Below, in pieces: positions 34,958-43,730 of a stretch of 64,000 nt of DNA. Position 1 is the stretch's first letter. Every line of letters starts with the position of its first letter. The stretch covers positions 1 through 64,000 of the forward strand of contig WBSF01000005.1 in NCBI GenBank assembly GCA_008923315.1. The letters are read 5' to 3'. Below the pieces are notes generated by a model. It saw nothing but the letters and a program-made list of their open reading frames with translations. It was not told where the DNA came from and made no database searches. A program made the position numbers and the translations under genes. This stretch comes from Betaproteobacteria bacterium SCN1. GTDB taxonomy: Bacteria > Pseudomonadota > Gammaproteobacteria > Burkholderiales > Thiobacillaceae.

Positions 34958-36339
34958 CCGGCCGGATGGCCGAGACGCAGCTCAGGCGCGTGCTCGGCGA
35001 GTTGGGCGAGACGGATTTCACGTGGGAAGTCCGCGTACTGGGCGTCCAGGTGGCGGCCCTGCTCACGGCCGACATGATCCGCCGCCGGCTCGGCGACATC
35101 GGCGGTGCCGACCGCATCCTCATTCCCGGCCGCTGCCGCGGCGACCTCGACGCGCTGAGCGCGCATTTCGGGGTGCCGGTCGAGCGCGGGCCGGACGAGC
35201 TGATGGACATTCCCGCCTTTTTTGGCCGGCAGCGTCGCGCCCCCGATCTGTCGCGCCATGACATCCTGATTTTCGCCGAGCTGGTGGATGCGCCGCGCAT
35301 GAGCGTCGAGGCCATTCTCGCGCAGGCGGCCCGCTATGCCGCCGACGGCGCCGATGTCATCGACGTGGGCGGACTGCCACAGACGCCGTTTCCACATCTC
35401 GAAGACACCGTGCGCGCGCTCAAGGCGGCCGGGCATCGCGTCAGTGTCGATTCGCTCGACGTGGACGAGCTGCGGCGGGGCGGCCGGGCCGGCGCGGATT
35501 ATCTGCTCTCGCTTACCAGCGAAACCCTGCACCTGGCGGACGAAGTCGAGTCGACGCCCATCCTGATTCCCGCGCGTCCCGGCGATCTCGACGATCTGGC
35601 CGCATCGGTGGCGCACATGGAAGCGCGCGGCCGGGCCTACTACGCCGACCCGATTCTCGACCCGCTGCCGTTCGGCTTCACCGCGTCCATCGCGCGCTAT
35701 CACGAACTGCGCCGCCGCCTGCCGGATGCGCCCATGCTGATGGGCACCGGCAACGTGTCCGAACTGACCGATGCCGACACACCCGGCATGCACGCGCTGA
35801 TGATCGGCATCATGGCCGAGCTGCGCATCGGTGCGCTGCTGACCACGCAGGTGAGCCCGCATTGCCGCAGCGCGGTACGCGAGATCGACGCCGCGCGCCG
35901 CATCATGTTCGCCGCCCGCGAGGCGCAGAGCCTGCCGCGCGATTTTTCCGACGCGCTGCTCGGACTGCGTCATCGCAAGCCCTTTCCCTACGGCCCGGAC
36001 GAGATCGCCGCGATGGCCGGCGCAGTCAAGGATCCGAGCTATCGCGTCCAGGTCAGCGAAGCCGGCATCCATCTCTACAATCGCGACGGCATGCGCGTCG
36101 AGACCGACCCGTTCGCCTTCTGGCCGGCGCTCGACATGCAGGCCGACGGCGCGCACGCTTTCTACCTGGGCGTCGAACTGGCGCGCGCGCAGATTGCCTG
36201 GCAACTGGGCAAGCGCTACAGCCAGGACGAAGAGCTCGGCTGGGGCTGCATGCGTCCGCGCCCCGCGGCGGAAATGAACGCGCAATGCGCTCCCGGCGCC
36301 ACACTCGAACGCAAACCGAAGGAGGAACCGGCACCGTGA
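34933..36339 (+). CDS. dihydropteroate synthase-like protein of H4MPT clusters (DUF6513)
   Basis: This 468-residue protein has an N-terminal unknown domain (about 1-110, LLFLTGRMAETQLRRVL) and a central TIM-barrel resembling dihydropteroate synthase (GADVIDVGGLPQTPFPHLED, VSVDSLDVDELR). A C-terminal domain includes DPSYRVQVSEAGIHLYN. Members occur only with H4MPT pathways. The likely job is joining the pterin to the ribofuranosyl-aminobenzene unit, replacing the folate enzyme; this is inference from fold and context. It overlaps both neighbours. Confidence 0.8.
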   Translation: MSEHLLFLTGRMAETQLRRVLGELGETDFTWEVRVLGVQVAALLTADMIRRRLGDIGGADRILIPGRCRGDLDALSAHFGVPVERGPDELMDIPAFFGRQRRAPDLSRHDILIFAELVDAPRMSVEAILAQAARYAADGADVIDVGGLPQTPFPHLEDTVRALKAAGHRVSVDSLDVDELRRGGRAGADYLLSLTSETLHLADEVESTPILIPARPGDLDDLAASVAHMEARGRAYYADPILDPLPFGFTASIARYHELRRRLPDAPMLMGTGNVSELTDADTPGMHALMIGIMAELRIGALLTTQVSPHCRSAVREIDAARRIMFAAREAQSLPRDFSDALLGLRHRKPFPYGPDEIAAMAGAVKDPSYRVQVSEAGIHLYNRDGMRVETDPFAFWPALDMQADGAHAFYLGVELARAQIAWQLGKRYSQDEELGWGCMRPRPAAEMNAQCAPGATLERKPKEEPAP

Positions 36340-36908
36340 GCCTGATCCATGAAGCCATCCTGACCACTGCCACGGCGGAAGGCGCGACCCACATCGCGCC
36401 GCTGGGATTTCGCCGCGAGGGCGAATGGATCGTGCTCGCGCCTTTCCACCCTTCGCGCACGCTGGACAATCTGCGCGCGACCGGCCGCGCGGCGCTGAGC
36501 CACACCGACGACGTGCGCGTATTCGCCGGCTGTCTCACCGGCCGCCGCGACTGGCCGCTGGTGCCGTGCGAGCGCATCGCCTGCGGCCGGCTGGAGACCG
36601 CGCTCTCGCACGTGGAACTCGAAGTTGTGCGCGTCGAAGAGGACACGACGCGCCCGCGTTTCCTGTGCCGCGAAGCGGGCGTGTTCAACCATGCGCCGTT
36701 TCCGGGCCACAACCGCGCGCAGGCCGCGGTCATCGAAGCCTGCATCCTGGTGAGCCGGCTGGGCATACTGCCGGCCGACAAGGTGGATCGAGAGCTGGCC
36801 TATCTGGACATTGCCATCGAGAAGACTGCCGGACCGCGCGAACGCGAGGCCTGGGGCTGGCTGCTCGACAAGATCGCCGCGCACCGCGCGGCCTCGCACG
36901 CAGCATGA
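36336..36908 (+). CDS. DUF447 family flavin-binding protein
   Basis: This 190-residue protein of the DUF447 family, a split-barrel flavin-reductase-like fold, begins SLIHEAILTTATAEGATHIAPLGF. The family is found in methanogens and in H4MPT-using bacteria. It starts with GTG at 36336 (four-base overlap with the previous stop) and overlaps mfnB by four bases. A cofactor-biosynthesis redox step is plausible but not shown. Confidence 0.8.
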   Translation: MSLIHEAILTTATAEGATHIAPLGFRREGEWIVLAPFHPSRTLDNLRATGRAALSHTDDVRVFAGCLTGRRDWPLVPCERIACGRLETALSHVELEVVRVEEDTTRPRFLCREAGVFNHAPFPGHNRAQAAVIEACILVSRLGILPADKVDRELAYLDIAIEKTAGPREREAWGWLLDKIAAHRAASHAA

Positions 36909-37600
36909 GCGCCTGGCTGGCCAGCGTCGTCGATGCCGTCGAAGCGCGGATGGCGCTGGCCGCCGGCGCCGGCATCGTCGACGCCAAGAACCCGCATCGC
37001 GGCGCGCTGGGCGATCTGCCGCACGCCACCGTGCGCGCCATCGTCGAGGCCGTGGCCGGACGCGCGCCCGTCAGCGCCACCGTCGGCGATTTCCCCGGCA
37101 TGCCGCCGGACGCAGTGCGCGCGGCCGTCGCTGCGATGGCGGATACCGGCGTTGACTTCGTCAAGATCGGCTGCTTCCCCGCCGCCACACTGCATGCCTG
37201 CATCGATGCGCTGGCGCCGCTGGCGGCCCGGCATGCCCTGGTCGCCGTACTGTTTGCCGACCAGGTGCCGGATACCGCGCTGATTCCGCATCTGGCCCGC
37301 AGCGGTTTCCGCGGTGTCATGCTGGATACGGCGGGCAAGACGGGCGGCGGCCTCACGCACTGGCAGTCGCCGGCGCAGCTGGCGGCATTCGTGGCGCTGG
37401 CACGCCGGCACGGTCTGCTCAGCGGGCTGGCCGGCTCGCTGCGCCTGGCCGACATTCCCGCGCTGGCGGCGCTGGCGCCGGATTATCTGGGTTTTCGCGG
37501 CGCGCTTTGCGATGGCCATGCGCGCACCGCCGCGCTGGATGCGTCGGCGTTGGCTGCCGTGGGCCGGGCCATGCGCCGGGGCGCCGCGCTGGCGGCCTGA
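36905..37600 (+). CDS. mfnB: (5-formylfuran-3-yl)methyl phosphate synthase MfnB
   Basis: MfnB condenses two glyceraldehyde-3-phosphate molecules to the furan ring precursor of methanofuran. The 231-residue TIM-barrel protein has the family N-terminus with catalytic Lys in GIVDAKNPHRGALG, a second conserved Lys in VDFVKIGCF and the phosphate-binding end (LSGLAGSLRLADIP). It is the last gene of the plus-strand operon and converges with the decarboxylase gene at 37628 with a 27-base gap and no evident terminator hairpin. Confidence 0.92.
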   Translation: MSAWLASVVDAVEARMALAAGAGIVDAKNPHRGALGDLPHATVRAIVEAVAGRAPVSATVGDFPGMPPDAVRAAVAAMADTGVDFVKIGCFPAATLHACIDALAPLAARHALVAVLFADQVPDTALIPHLARSGFRGVMLDTAGKTGGGLTHWQSPAQLAAFVALARRHGLLSGLAGSLRLADIPALAALAPDYLGFRGALCDGHARTAALDASALAAVGRAMRRGAALAA

Positions 37601-37627
37601 TGCAGGCAGGAATATAGCGGGGGGCGT

Positions 37628-39007
37628 TTAGGCGGCCGCCTGGCCACCGGTTTCGGAGAATGCGGCGCCTAGCCGCTCGAAGATCGTTTCCATCCATGGC
37701 CCGTGCTCGGGCTTCATCAGGCAGGCTCGCAGGCAGACGAGCGTATCGGCGTCCCACACGCGCACCGGCGCATGGGCTTCGAGCAGCGCGCGCGGCAGCT
37801 CAGTCAGTGACAGATGAAGATCGCGTGCCTGCGCCGCCTGCAATACGGCGCGCGCGCGCGCCGAGGCTTCGCGTGCGCTGTCGGCGCGCATCGCCCAGAC
37901 GACGATATCGAGCTGGGGGGGGAGCGGGATGTAGCGCGTGTCGGCCGCCAGCGTGGCGTACAGCGCCAGCGCAGCATCGCGGCATGCCGTCAGGCTTTCG
38001 GCAAAGGCCCCGTCCGGAACGGGCGGCAACAGGCGTTGCGTCGCCCACAGGGCGACCGCCGCCGCGCCGGGACGGGAACATTCCAGCGCGTGTGCACCCG
38101 GCGCAGGCGCGCCCTCGTCCAGGTCGAGGCGGAAATAGGGGGAGGTGTGCCGGTAGGCTTCCGGGGGGGCGGCATCGCGGAACAGCACGCAGCCGCAGCC
38201 GTAGGGCTGTAGTCCGTGCTTGTGCGGATCGATGACGATCGAGTCGGCCGCGTCCGCAGCTTCGAATGCGCGACGGGTATCCGCGTCGAGATTGTTCGCG
38301 AGCCCGAAATAACCGCCGTAGCTGGCGTCGACGTGCAGGCGGAAACGGTGATGGCGACGCAGCGCGACGATCTCGGCAAGCGGATCGACCGCGCCCGTAG
38401 CGGGGGTGCCGAGCGTGGCGACCACGGTGTCGATCTTGCCGGTGCCGAGCGCACGGTCCAGGGCGTCGATGTCGAGGCGGCCGCGCGCGTCGACGGTGAC
38501 CGGATGGCAGGGCAGGCCCAGCAGGCCGGCTGCACGCGCATGGCAGTAATGTGCCTGCGCGGAGGTGGCGATGCCGGTGCGGTAGCCGCATTCGCGCGCG
38601 ATCCACAGGGCTTCGAGATTGGCGACGGTGCCGCCGCCGCACAGATGGCCGCGGTGCGTGTGCCAGCCGAACAGGGCGGCGAGTTGTGCGACGGCCTCCG
38701 CTTCCATCCGAACACTGGCAAGGCCGCCGGCGCTGCCGTGATTGTTGGGGTTGAGTTCGAGACTCAGGGTGTAGGCCAGCCGGGCGACCGGATGGGGCGG
38801 CTTCTGCATCTGCCCCAGGTAGAAAGGATGGTGGTAAGGGGCGCTGTCGCGCAGGCGTTCGGCGGCGGCCAGCAGCGTCTCGCGCAGCCGGTCGGATGGC
38901 GGTGCGGCTTCGCAGGCCGGCAGGCCGGTAAAGCCGGCCGTCAGCACGGCCAGCGCCTCGTCGAACAGCGCACGCTCCAGCTGGCGTGCGGTGGGCGCGC
39001 GTTTCAC
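37628..39007 (-). CDS. group II PLP-dependent decarboxylase (MfnA-like tyrosine/aspartate decarboxylase candidate)
   Basis: This 459-residue PLP enzyme has the aldehyde-linking Lys in IDPHKHGLQPYG, the cofactor Asp in LHVDASYGG and the stacking His in SAQAHYCHARAAG. The N-terminal 110 residues (HPFYLGQMQKPPHP, NPNNHGSAGG) match group II amino-acid decarboxylases. In methanogens MfnA makes tyramine for methanofuran, and mfnD, mfnF and mfnE lie just upstream here, so that role is attractive. Glutamate or aspartate decarboxylation is the alternative. It starts with GTG at 39007 overlapping the thioredoxin stop (GTGA). Confidence 0.75.
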   Translation of the reverse strand: MKRAPTARQLERALFDEALAVLTAGFTGLPACEAAPPSDRLRETLLAAAERLRDSAPYHHPFYLGQMQKPPHPVARLAYTLSLELNPNNHGSAGGLASVRMEAEAVAQLAALFGWHTHRGHLCGGGTVANLEALWIARECGYRTGIATSAQAHYCHARAAGLLGLPCHPVTVDARGRLDIDALDRALGTGKIDTVVATLGTPATGAVDPLAEIVALRRHHRFRLHVDASYGGYFGLANNLDADTRRAFEAADAADSIVIDPHKHGLQPYGCGCVLFRDAAPPEAYRHTSPYFRLDLDEGAPAPGAHALECSRPGAAAVALWATQRLLPPVPDGAFAESLTACRDAALALYATLAADTRYIPLPPQLDIVVWAMRADSAREASARARAVLQAAQARDLHLSLTELPRALLEAHAPVRVWDADTLVCLRACLMKPEHGPWMETIFERLGAAFSETGGQAAA

Positions 39008-39594
39008 TTGCGGGCGAGCAGGTCGCGCACCATGCGTTCGATTTCCGGATGATCGAATTCGCGGCCGCCGACGGCGGTGTAGGCGATCCGGCCCTGGCGG
39101 TCGACCAGATAGGTGGTCGGCAGTCCGCTGGTGCCCCAGGCCTGCATGGTGCGGCCCCGTGTGTCGAGCAGAATGGGGAAAGCATGGCCGCCATCGAGCT
39201 GGCTGAGGAAAGCCTCCACCGTGTCGGCATCCTCGCCCACGTCCACCGCCAGCACCACGAAGTCTTCGCCGGTCAGTTTGCGGGCCAGCCGGTCCATCGA
39301 CGGCATTTCGCGACGGCAGGGCGGGCACCAGGTGGCCCAGAAATTGACGAGCACGACCTTGCCCTTGAGCGTGGCGATGTCGTGGAAGCGGCCTTCGATA
39401 TCCTTCAGGCGGAGCGGCGGGGCGGGCGTGTCTGCGGCGGCGGGGGTGAGACTGTGCGACAGGGGCGGCAGATCGGCTGCGGTCGCGCCCGCGCCCGCAG
39501 TCAAGAGCAGGGCAGCGGCAAGCAGGGCGTGTACGTGCCGGCGGGGGGCGATGCGCCGGGACGGCAGAGTACGGAATGTCGGGGCCGTTTGCAT
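39004..39594 (-). CDS. TlpA-like periplasmic thioredoxin
   Basis: This 196-residue protein has a basic N-terminus, a hydrophobic segment (HALLAAALLLTAGAGATA, about residues 22-40) and a thioredoxin domain with the active site WCPPC, the cis-Pro in SGLPTTY and VVLVNFWATW. It should act in the periplasm in cytochrome or thiol maintenance. It lies between mfnE and the decarboxylase, with a four-base overlap to the latter, which is an unusual place for a periplasmic protein. Confidence 0.88.
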   Translation of the reverse strand: MQTAPTFRTLPSRRIAPRRHVHALLAAALLLTAGAGATAADLPPLSHSLTPAAADTPAPPLRLKDIEGRFHDIATLKGKVVLVNFWATWCPPCRREMPSMDRLARKLTGEDFVVLAVDVGEDADTVEAFLSQLDGGHAFPILLDTRGRTMQAWGTSGLPTTYLVDRQGRIAYTAVGGREFDHPEIERMVRDLLARK

Positions 39595-39651
39595 GGGGGG
39601 CGTGTCCTCAGGGAAGGGAATGGAAAACCGACAATACCCCGGCGCGCAGGT

Positions 39652-40314
39652 TCACGGCAGCTGGCAATTGGGCGGTAAATCGTCGTGCGCGTCGGGTTCC
39701 AGCATGCACGGCGCGAGCGTCAGGGGCGGCGACCGCATGGCGTGGGCAAGCCAGGTATCCAGCGACGCGGGTTCACTGTGGCTCAGGATGCGGATCGGCT
39801 TGGCATAGCGTGCGGCGAAACTCGGAAAGGCCGTGTCGACCCGGCCGGCCGCGGCCAGTGCCCAGGCTTCGCGCGTCTCCGCCTCGCCATGCTTGACCAG
39901 CGCCAGGCCTTCGGCGCCGATATGGTGTGCAAGCCAGGCAGACAGGCTGTCCGAGGTGACGGTCCAGTCTTCGGGGATGTCGGGCGCGCCGATGCACATG
40001 GCCGACGGCAGCCATACCGGCGTGCGGCCGCAGGCGATGGCATGGGTGATCGTCTGCGGATTGGACGCGGGAACGAGTTCCGGCTCCATGCCGCACAGCA
40101 TCAGGCCGTACTGCTCCATGGCGAGCAGGCTGAGCCGGTGCGCCACCGCGTCGCTGAAACGGCAGCGCGACTGCATGGCGCGGACCACGTCGGCGAACGG
40201 GCCGCCGCCGGGTACCAGCACGACGCGGCCGCCGGCGTGCACGAGCGCATCGAGCCAGCCCGACAGCCAGGGCGAGTCGTAGAGGCTGCCGCCCAGTTTC
40301 ACGACCCGGAGCAT
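39652..40314 (-). CDS. mfnE: amino-acid-kinase family protein, MfnE-like furan phosphate kinase
   Basis: This 220-residue amino-acid-kinase-fold protein has the nucleotide-binding start VVKLGGSLYDS and the glycine loop VLVPGGGPFADVVR. In methanofuran synthesis MfnE phosphorylates 5-(aminomethyl)-3-furanmethanol phosphate to the diphosphate, and this compact kinase fits that role beside mfnF and mfnD. The last 30 residues are proline-rich and not conserved. The ATG at 40314 has a GGAGGAA ribosome-binding site and overlaps pabB by 16 bases. Confidence 0.72.
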   Translation of the reverse strand: MLRVVKLGGSLYDSPWLSGWLDALVHAGGRVVLVPGGGPFADVVRAMQSRCRFSDAVAHRLSLLAMEQYGLMLCGMEPELVPASNPQTITHAIACGRTPVWLPSAMCIGAPDIPEDWTVTSDSLSAWLAHHIGAEGLALVKHGEAETREAWALAAAGRVDTAFPSFAARYAKPIRILSHSEPASLDTWLAHAMRSPPLTLAPCMLEPDAHDDLPPNCQLP

Positions 40315-41723
40315 TGTTCCTCCGTCAGCGAGGTGTCGAGGTCGCCGCCACATTCCCGCACCAGCCGCAGCAGGGCGGCGGCCTTGTCGAGACATTCCTG
40401 GTACTCCGCATCGACCTGGGAATCGGCGACGAGACCGCCACCCGCCGAGAAGCGCAGCGTGTCGCGCGCCAGCGTCAGCGTGCGGATCGCGATGTTGCTG
40501 TCCATGTCGCCGTTGAAACCGAGCCAGCCGATCGCACCGCAGTACGCGCCCCGCCGTTCCGGTTCGAGCTCTTCGATGATCTGCATTGCACGCAGTTTGG
40601 GCGCGCCGGTGATCGAGCCGCCGGGAAAGGACGCGCGCAGCAGCGCGATGGCATCGGTGGCGGCGGGCAGCCGGCCGGTGATGGTGCTGACCAGATGATG
40701 CACCGTGGCGAAGCTCTCGACTTCGAACAGACGCGGCACCGCGACCGAGCCGGCCTCGCAGACCTTGCCGAGGTCGTTGCGCAGGAGGTCGACGATCATC
40801 AGGTTTTCCGCCCGGTCCTTCAGGCTGTCGCGCAGTTCGCGCGCCAGTGCGGAATCCGCCTCCGGCGCGGCGGCGCGTGGACGCGTACCCTTGATCGGCT
40901 TGGTCTCGACCCGGCCGCGCCGCACTTCGAGGAAGCGCTCCGGCGAGGAAGACAGCACATGCGCGTCGGGCACGTTGAGATAGGCCGAATACGGCGCCGG
41001 GTTGAGGCGGCGCAGGGTCTGGTAGCCGAGCCAGGCGTCGCCCGAGGCGGGCGCGGAGAAACCCTGCGCGAGATTGACCTGGTAGCAGTCGCCGGCGGCG
41101 ATGTAGCGCTGCACGCGCGCGAAGGCCTGGCGGTAGCCGGCACGGGTGAAGTTGCAGGTGGCCGTGCCGACGCGGAAGGGCCGGCGGGTCGGTGTGTCCA
41201 TGCCGGCGGCCGCGCGCCCGAACAGCGCGACCAGCGCATCCCAGCCGGCCGCGGTGCGCGGATCGCGGCCGGCGCCGACCAGCCAGCTCGCGCGCCGGTC
41301 GTGGTCGACTACGAGAGCCCAGTCGTAGATGCCGACCGCCATGTCGGGGGTCGTGCCGGTGGCGCGGGCGAGTTGCGGCAGGCGTTCGATGCGGCGCCCC
41401 AGGTCGTAGCCGAAATAGCCGATCGCGCCGCCGGCAAAAGGCAGCTCGGTGGGTTCGCCGTCGGCGGCGAGCGTCTCGCGCAGCAGATCGAAGGGGTCGT
41501 CGGGTGAGAGCCGCGCATGGGGGTGCATGCCGTCGTAGCGCCGGATGTCGGTCATGTCGCCGCGCGTGACCAGCGTAACGCTCGGCCGCGCGGCCAGAAT
41601 GTCGATGCGGCCCGCCGTGCTGCGGGGACGGCCGCTGTCGAGAAACACCGACCAGGGTTCGTCGGCGATGGCCTCGAACAGGTCGGCGCTGTCGACGTGA
41701 TAGGGCAGGGCGGTCAACATCAT
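40299..41723 (-). CDS. pabB: aminodeoxychorismate synthase component I (PabB)
   Basis: PabB makes 4-amino-4-deoxychorismate, the precursor of p-aminobenzoate. The 474-residue chorismate-binding protein has the signature motifs YQVNLAQGFSA, SSSPERFLE, KPIKGTRPR, ENLMIVDLLRNDLG and SFPGGSITGAPKLRAM. The Lys in KPIKGT indicates the PabB subclass rather than anthranilate synthase. pABA is needed both for folate and for the beta-RFAP unit of H4MPT, which explains its place between mfnF and mfnE. It overlaps mfnF by four bases. No pabA amidotransferase gene is in the window. Confidence 0.92.
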   Translation of the reverse strand: MMLTALPYHVDSADLFEAIADEPWSVFLDSGRPRSTAGRIDILAARPSVTLVTRGDMTDIRRYDGMHPHARLSPDDPFDLLRETLAADGEPTELPFAGGAIGYFGYDLGRRIERLPQLARATGTTPDMAVGIYDWALVVDHDRRASWLVGAGRDPRTAAGWDALVALFGRAAAGMDTPTRRPFRVGTATCNFTRAGYRQAFARVQRYIAAGDCYQVNLAQGFSAPASGDAWLGYQTLRRLNPAPYSAYLNVPDAHVLSSSPERFLEVRRGRVETKPIKGTRPRAAAPEADSALARELRDSLKDRAENLMIVDLLRNDLGKVCEAGSVAVPRLFEVESFATVHHLVSTITGRLPAATDAIALLRASFPGGSITGAPKLRAMQIIEELEPERRGAYCGAIGWLGFNGDMDSNIAIRTLTLARDTLRFSAGGGLVADSQVDAEYQECLDKAAALLRLVRECGGDLDTSLTEEQCSGS

Positions 41724-42769
41724 GCCGCTTCTCCCAGCAGCAGGCCCGTGGCGACGGCCGGTGCGCACCAGTCGATGGACTCCGCGCTTGCCCCGCCGCT
41801 GGGCGCGAGCGCGGAGAAGCGGACGACCGGCCGTTCCAGCCGCGCCGCGAGGCGGGCACCGAGGCAGGCGCCCGCGCCCGCCACCACCAGCGGCGCACGG
41901 GCATCGAGCCGTATGCGGGAGAGCACCAGCCGGACGGCGCGGTTGATGCGGTCGAGCTGGCGGTCGGCGAACCAGGCCGCCAGCTCGGCCCAGGCCGCGT
42001 CCGGCTGGGCCTCGGCGTCCAGGCCGACCATGCGCGCCAGGCGCGTGCGACTGCCGGCCACGGTCTTGGGGCCGCCATCGGCACTGTCGTGAAGGTCCGC
42101 GCCCTCGGGCAGCCAGCCGAGCACGCGATGGATGTCGGCACTGGTCGCGAAATGCTCGGCCATCAGTGGAAGCCAGCGGCCGGCCACCGGCGCGTCGGCG
42201 CTGATTGCCATCACCGGTGTGCGGGCGATGCCGGTATAGACCAGTTCGCCGGCCGCCAGCCGCGCGGCGTCGTCCGCGCAGTCGGTCGCGGCGGCGTGGT
42301 CCCGCAGCGGCACGATGTCGGTGGTGGTGCTGCCGATATCGATCAGCAGGCCCTCGCCCAGGCGCCGCGCGGCCAGCTCGGCGGTGGCGCGCCAGTTGGC
42401 CGAGGCAATGCGCGCGGGCTCGGCTTTCGCGGCCACGGCGTCGCGGAAGCCCGCGCTGCCGGCATAGAAATGCAGGCTGCCGTCGAGATGCTGGCCGAGC
42501 AGATCGACGAGCGCGCGCACTCCATCACGGCGCGTAGGAAAAAGATCGGTCATCTCGCCGCTCATGGTCACGGCATGACGCGTGGCCACGATGCCGTTGT
42601 TTGCCGCCAGGACGTGTTCGAGCGCCGTTTTGAGGTAGCCGATGCCGCGCCAGAGCGGACAGAGCTCCTGCCAGACACCGGAGACGCCGCCATTGGCCTC
42701 GATGCGCGCAGCCTTGAGGTGGGCGCCGCCGACATCCCAGCCGAGCGTGATTTCAGCCGACGCAGGCAT
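41720..42769 (-). CDS. mfnF: H4MPT-linked C1 pathway protein of hydantoinase/oxoprolinase fold, MfnF-type
   Basis: This 349-residue ASKHA-fold protein begins ITLGWDVGGAHLKAARIE and carries the phosphate loops GLLIDIGSTTTDIVP and VVAGAGACLGARLA. The family is restricted to H4MPT/methanofuran organisms. MfnF of methanogens couples the furan diphosphate with gamma-glutamyltyramine. The ATG at 42769 overlaps mfnD by 17 bases. Assignment to MfnF rests on family and on neighbours mfnD and mfnE. Confidence 0.78.
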   Translation of the reverse strand: MPASAEITLGWDVGGAHLKAARIEANGGVSGVWQELCPLWRGIGYLKTALEHVLAANNGIVATRHAVTMSGEMTDLFPTRRDGVRALVDLLGQHLDGSLHFYAGSAGFRDAVAAKAEPARIASANWRATAELAARRLGEGLLIDIGSTTTDIVPLRDHAAATDCADDAARLAAGELVYTGIARTPVMAISADAPVAGRWLPLMAEHFATSADIHRVLGWLPEGADLHDSADGGPKTVAGSRTRLARMVGLDAEAQPDAAWAELAAWFADRQLDRINRAVRLVLSRIRLDARAPLVVAGAGACLGARLAARLERPVVRFSALAPSGGASAESIDWCAPAVATGLLLGEAA

Positions 42770-43730
42770 GGGCCGTCTCCACGGGGGTGTTGCGTGAGGT
42801 GCGGGGCAGGGGATGCATCTCGGGCAAGGCGAGCACCCGGGCGGCCGGATTGTCGCCGAGCGCCTCGCGCAGCCCGGCGTACGAGACGGTGACACGCGGA
42901 TTGATTTCGAGCACGAGAGGGCCGAGTACGCCGTCGATCAGATCGACCCCGACGTAGCCCCACAGCCCGGGCATGGCCTCGGCGATGCGCGTCGCCAGCG
43001 CGGCGTAGCGGCCATCGGTGTCGCCGATGGCGTTGACGTCCACGCCCCGGAAGACGAAACGGTCGTCCTCGCGCGCGACCTGCTGGCGATTCACGCTCAG
43101 GAGCTGCGCCCGGCCATCGCAGCAGAGCAGCGAGAGCGACAGCGCAGGGCCGGCGACATGCGGCTGGAACACGCAGGTGGCGTGCGGATGCATCCGCTGC
43201 CAGGCACGTGCGCCGCTCGCGTCGGCGAACCAGAGCGTGTCTTCGCAGCCCGCACCGTCGTCGGGTTTGACCACGACGGGGCCGGCCACGAGATCCGCCG
43301 AGGCGAACGTCGGTACGGGCGGGATCCCGGCCTTGGCGAGACAGACGGCCGTGGCGATCTTGCTGCCGGCCAGATGGACGGTTTCGGGACGACATCCGAG
43401 CAGATGCGTGCCGGCTGCCAGAACCTGCCGGTTGAGGGATTCGAGCAGTCCGCCGCTCTCGGGCGCGACGATCCAGGCGGCATCCGCCGCTTTCAGACAG
43501 CGTGCGAAATCCGCGTGGAAGCCGCCGGCATTGGTCGGGACCACGGTGAGACCCGGGCCCCGTACCAGGGCGAGGCGGGCGTCGCGCAAGGTCAGGACTT
43601 CCGTTCCCGGGATCGCGGTGAGATCATCGACGAGCGCCCGCCACATGCATTCGCCGTCGGCCGTGAATGCTGGCAGAGACTGTCCGGCGTAGCCGCCGCC
43701 GGTGACGAATTCGAAGACGAATATTTTCAT
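42753..43730 (-). CDS. mfnD: ATP-grasp ligase, MfnD-like (tyramine/tyrosine-glutamate ligase)
   Basis: This 325-residue ATP-grasp protein begins MKIFVFEFVTGGGYAG, a hallmark of the family that includes MfnD, which joins glutamate to tyramine in methanofuran synthesis. The ATP-binding Lys and loop are in GPVVVKPDDGAGCEDT and the metal site in LVLEINPRVTVSYAG. It is the first gene of the minus-strand mfn operon. Its ATG shares bases with the ATG of the divergent HisA-like gene. Whether its substrate is tyramine or tyrosine cannot be told. Confidence 0.75.
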   Translation of the reverse strand: MKIFVFEFVTGGGYAGQSLPAFTADGECMWRALVDDLTAIPGTEVLTLRDARLALVRGPGLTVVPTNAGGFHADFARCLKAADAAWIVAPESGGLLESLNRQVLAAGTHLLGCRPETVHLAGSKIATAVCLAKAGIPPVPTFASADLVAGPVVVKPDDGAGCEDTLWFADASGARAWQRMHPHATCVFQPHVAGPALSLSLLCCDGRAQLLSVNRQQVAREDDRFVFRGVDVNAIGDTDGRYAALATRIAEAMPGLWGYVGVDLIDGVLGPLVLEINPRVTVSYAGLREALGDNPAARVLALPEMHPLPRTSRNTPVETAHACVG

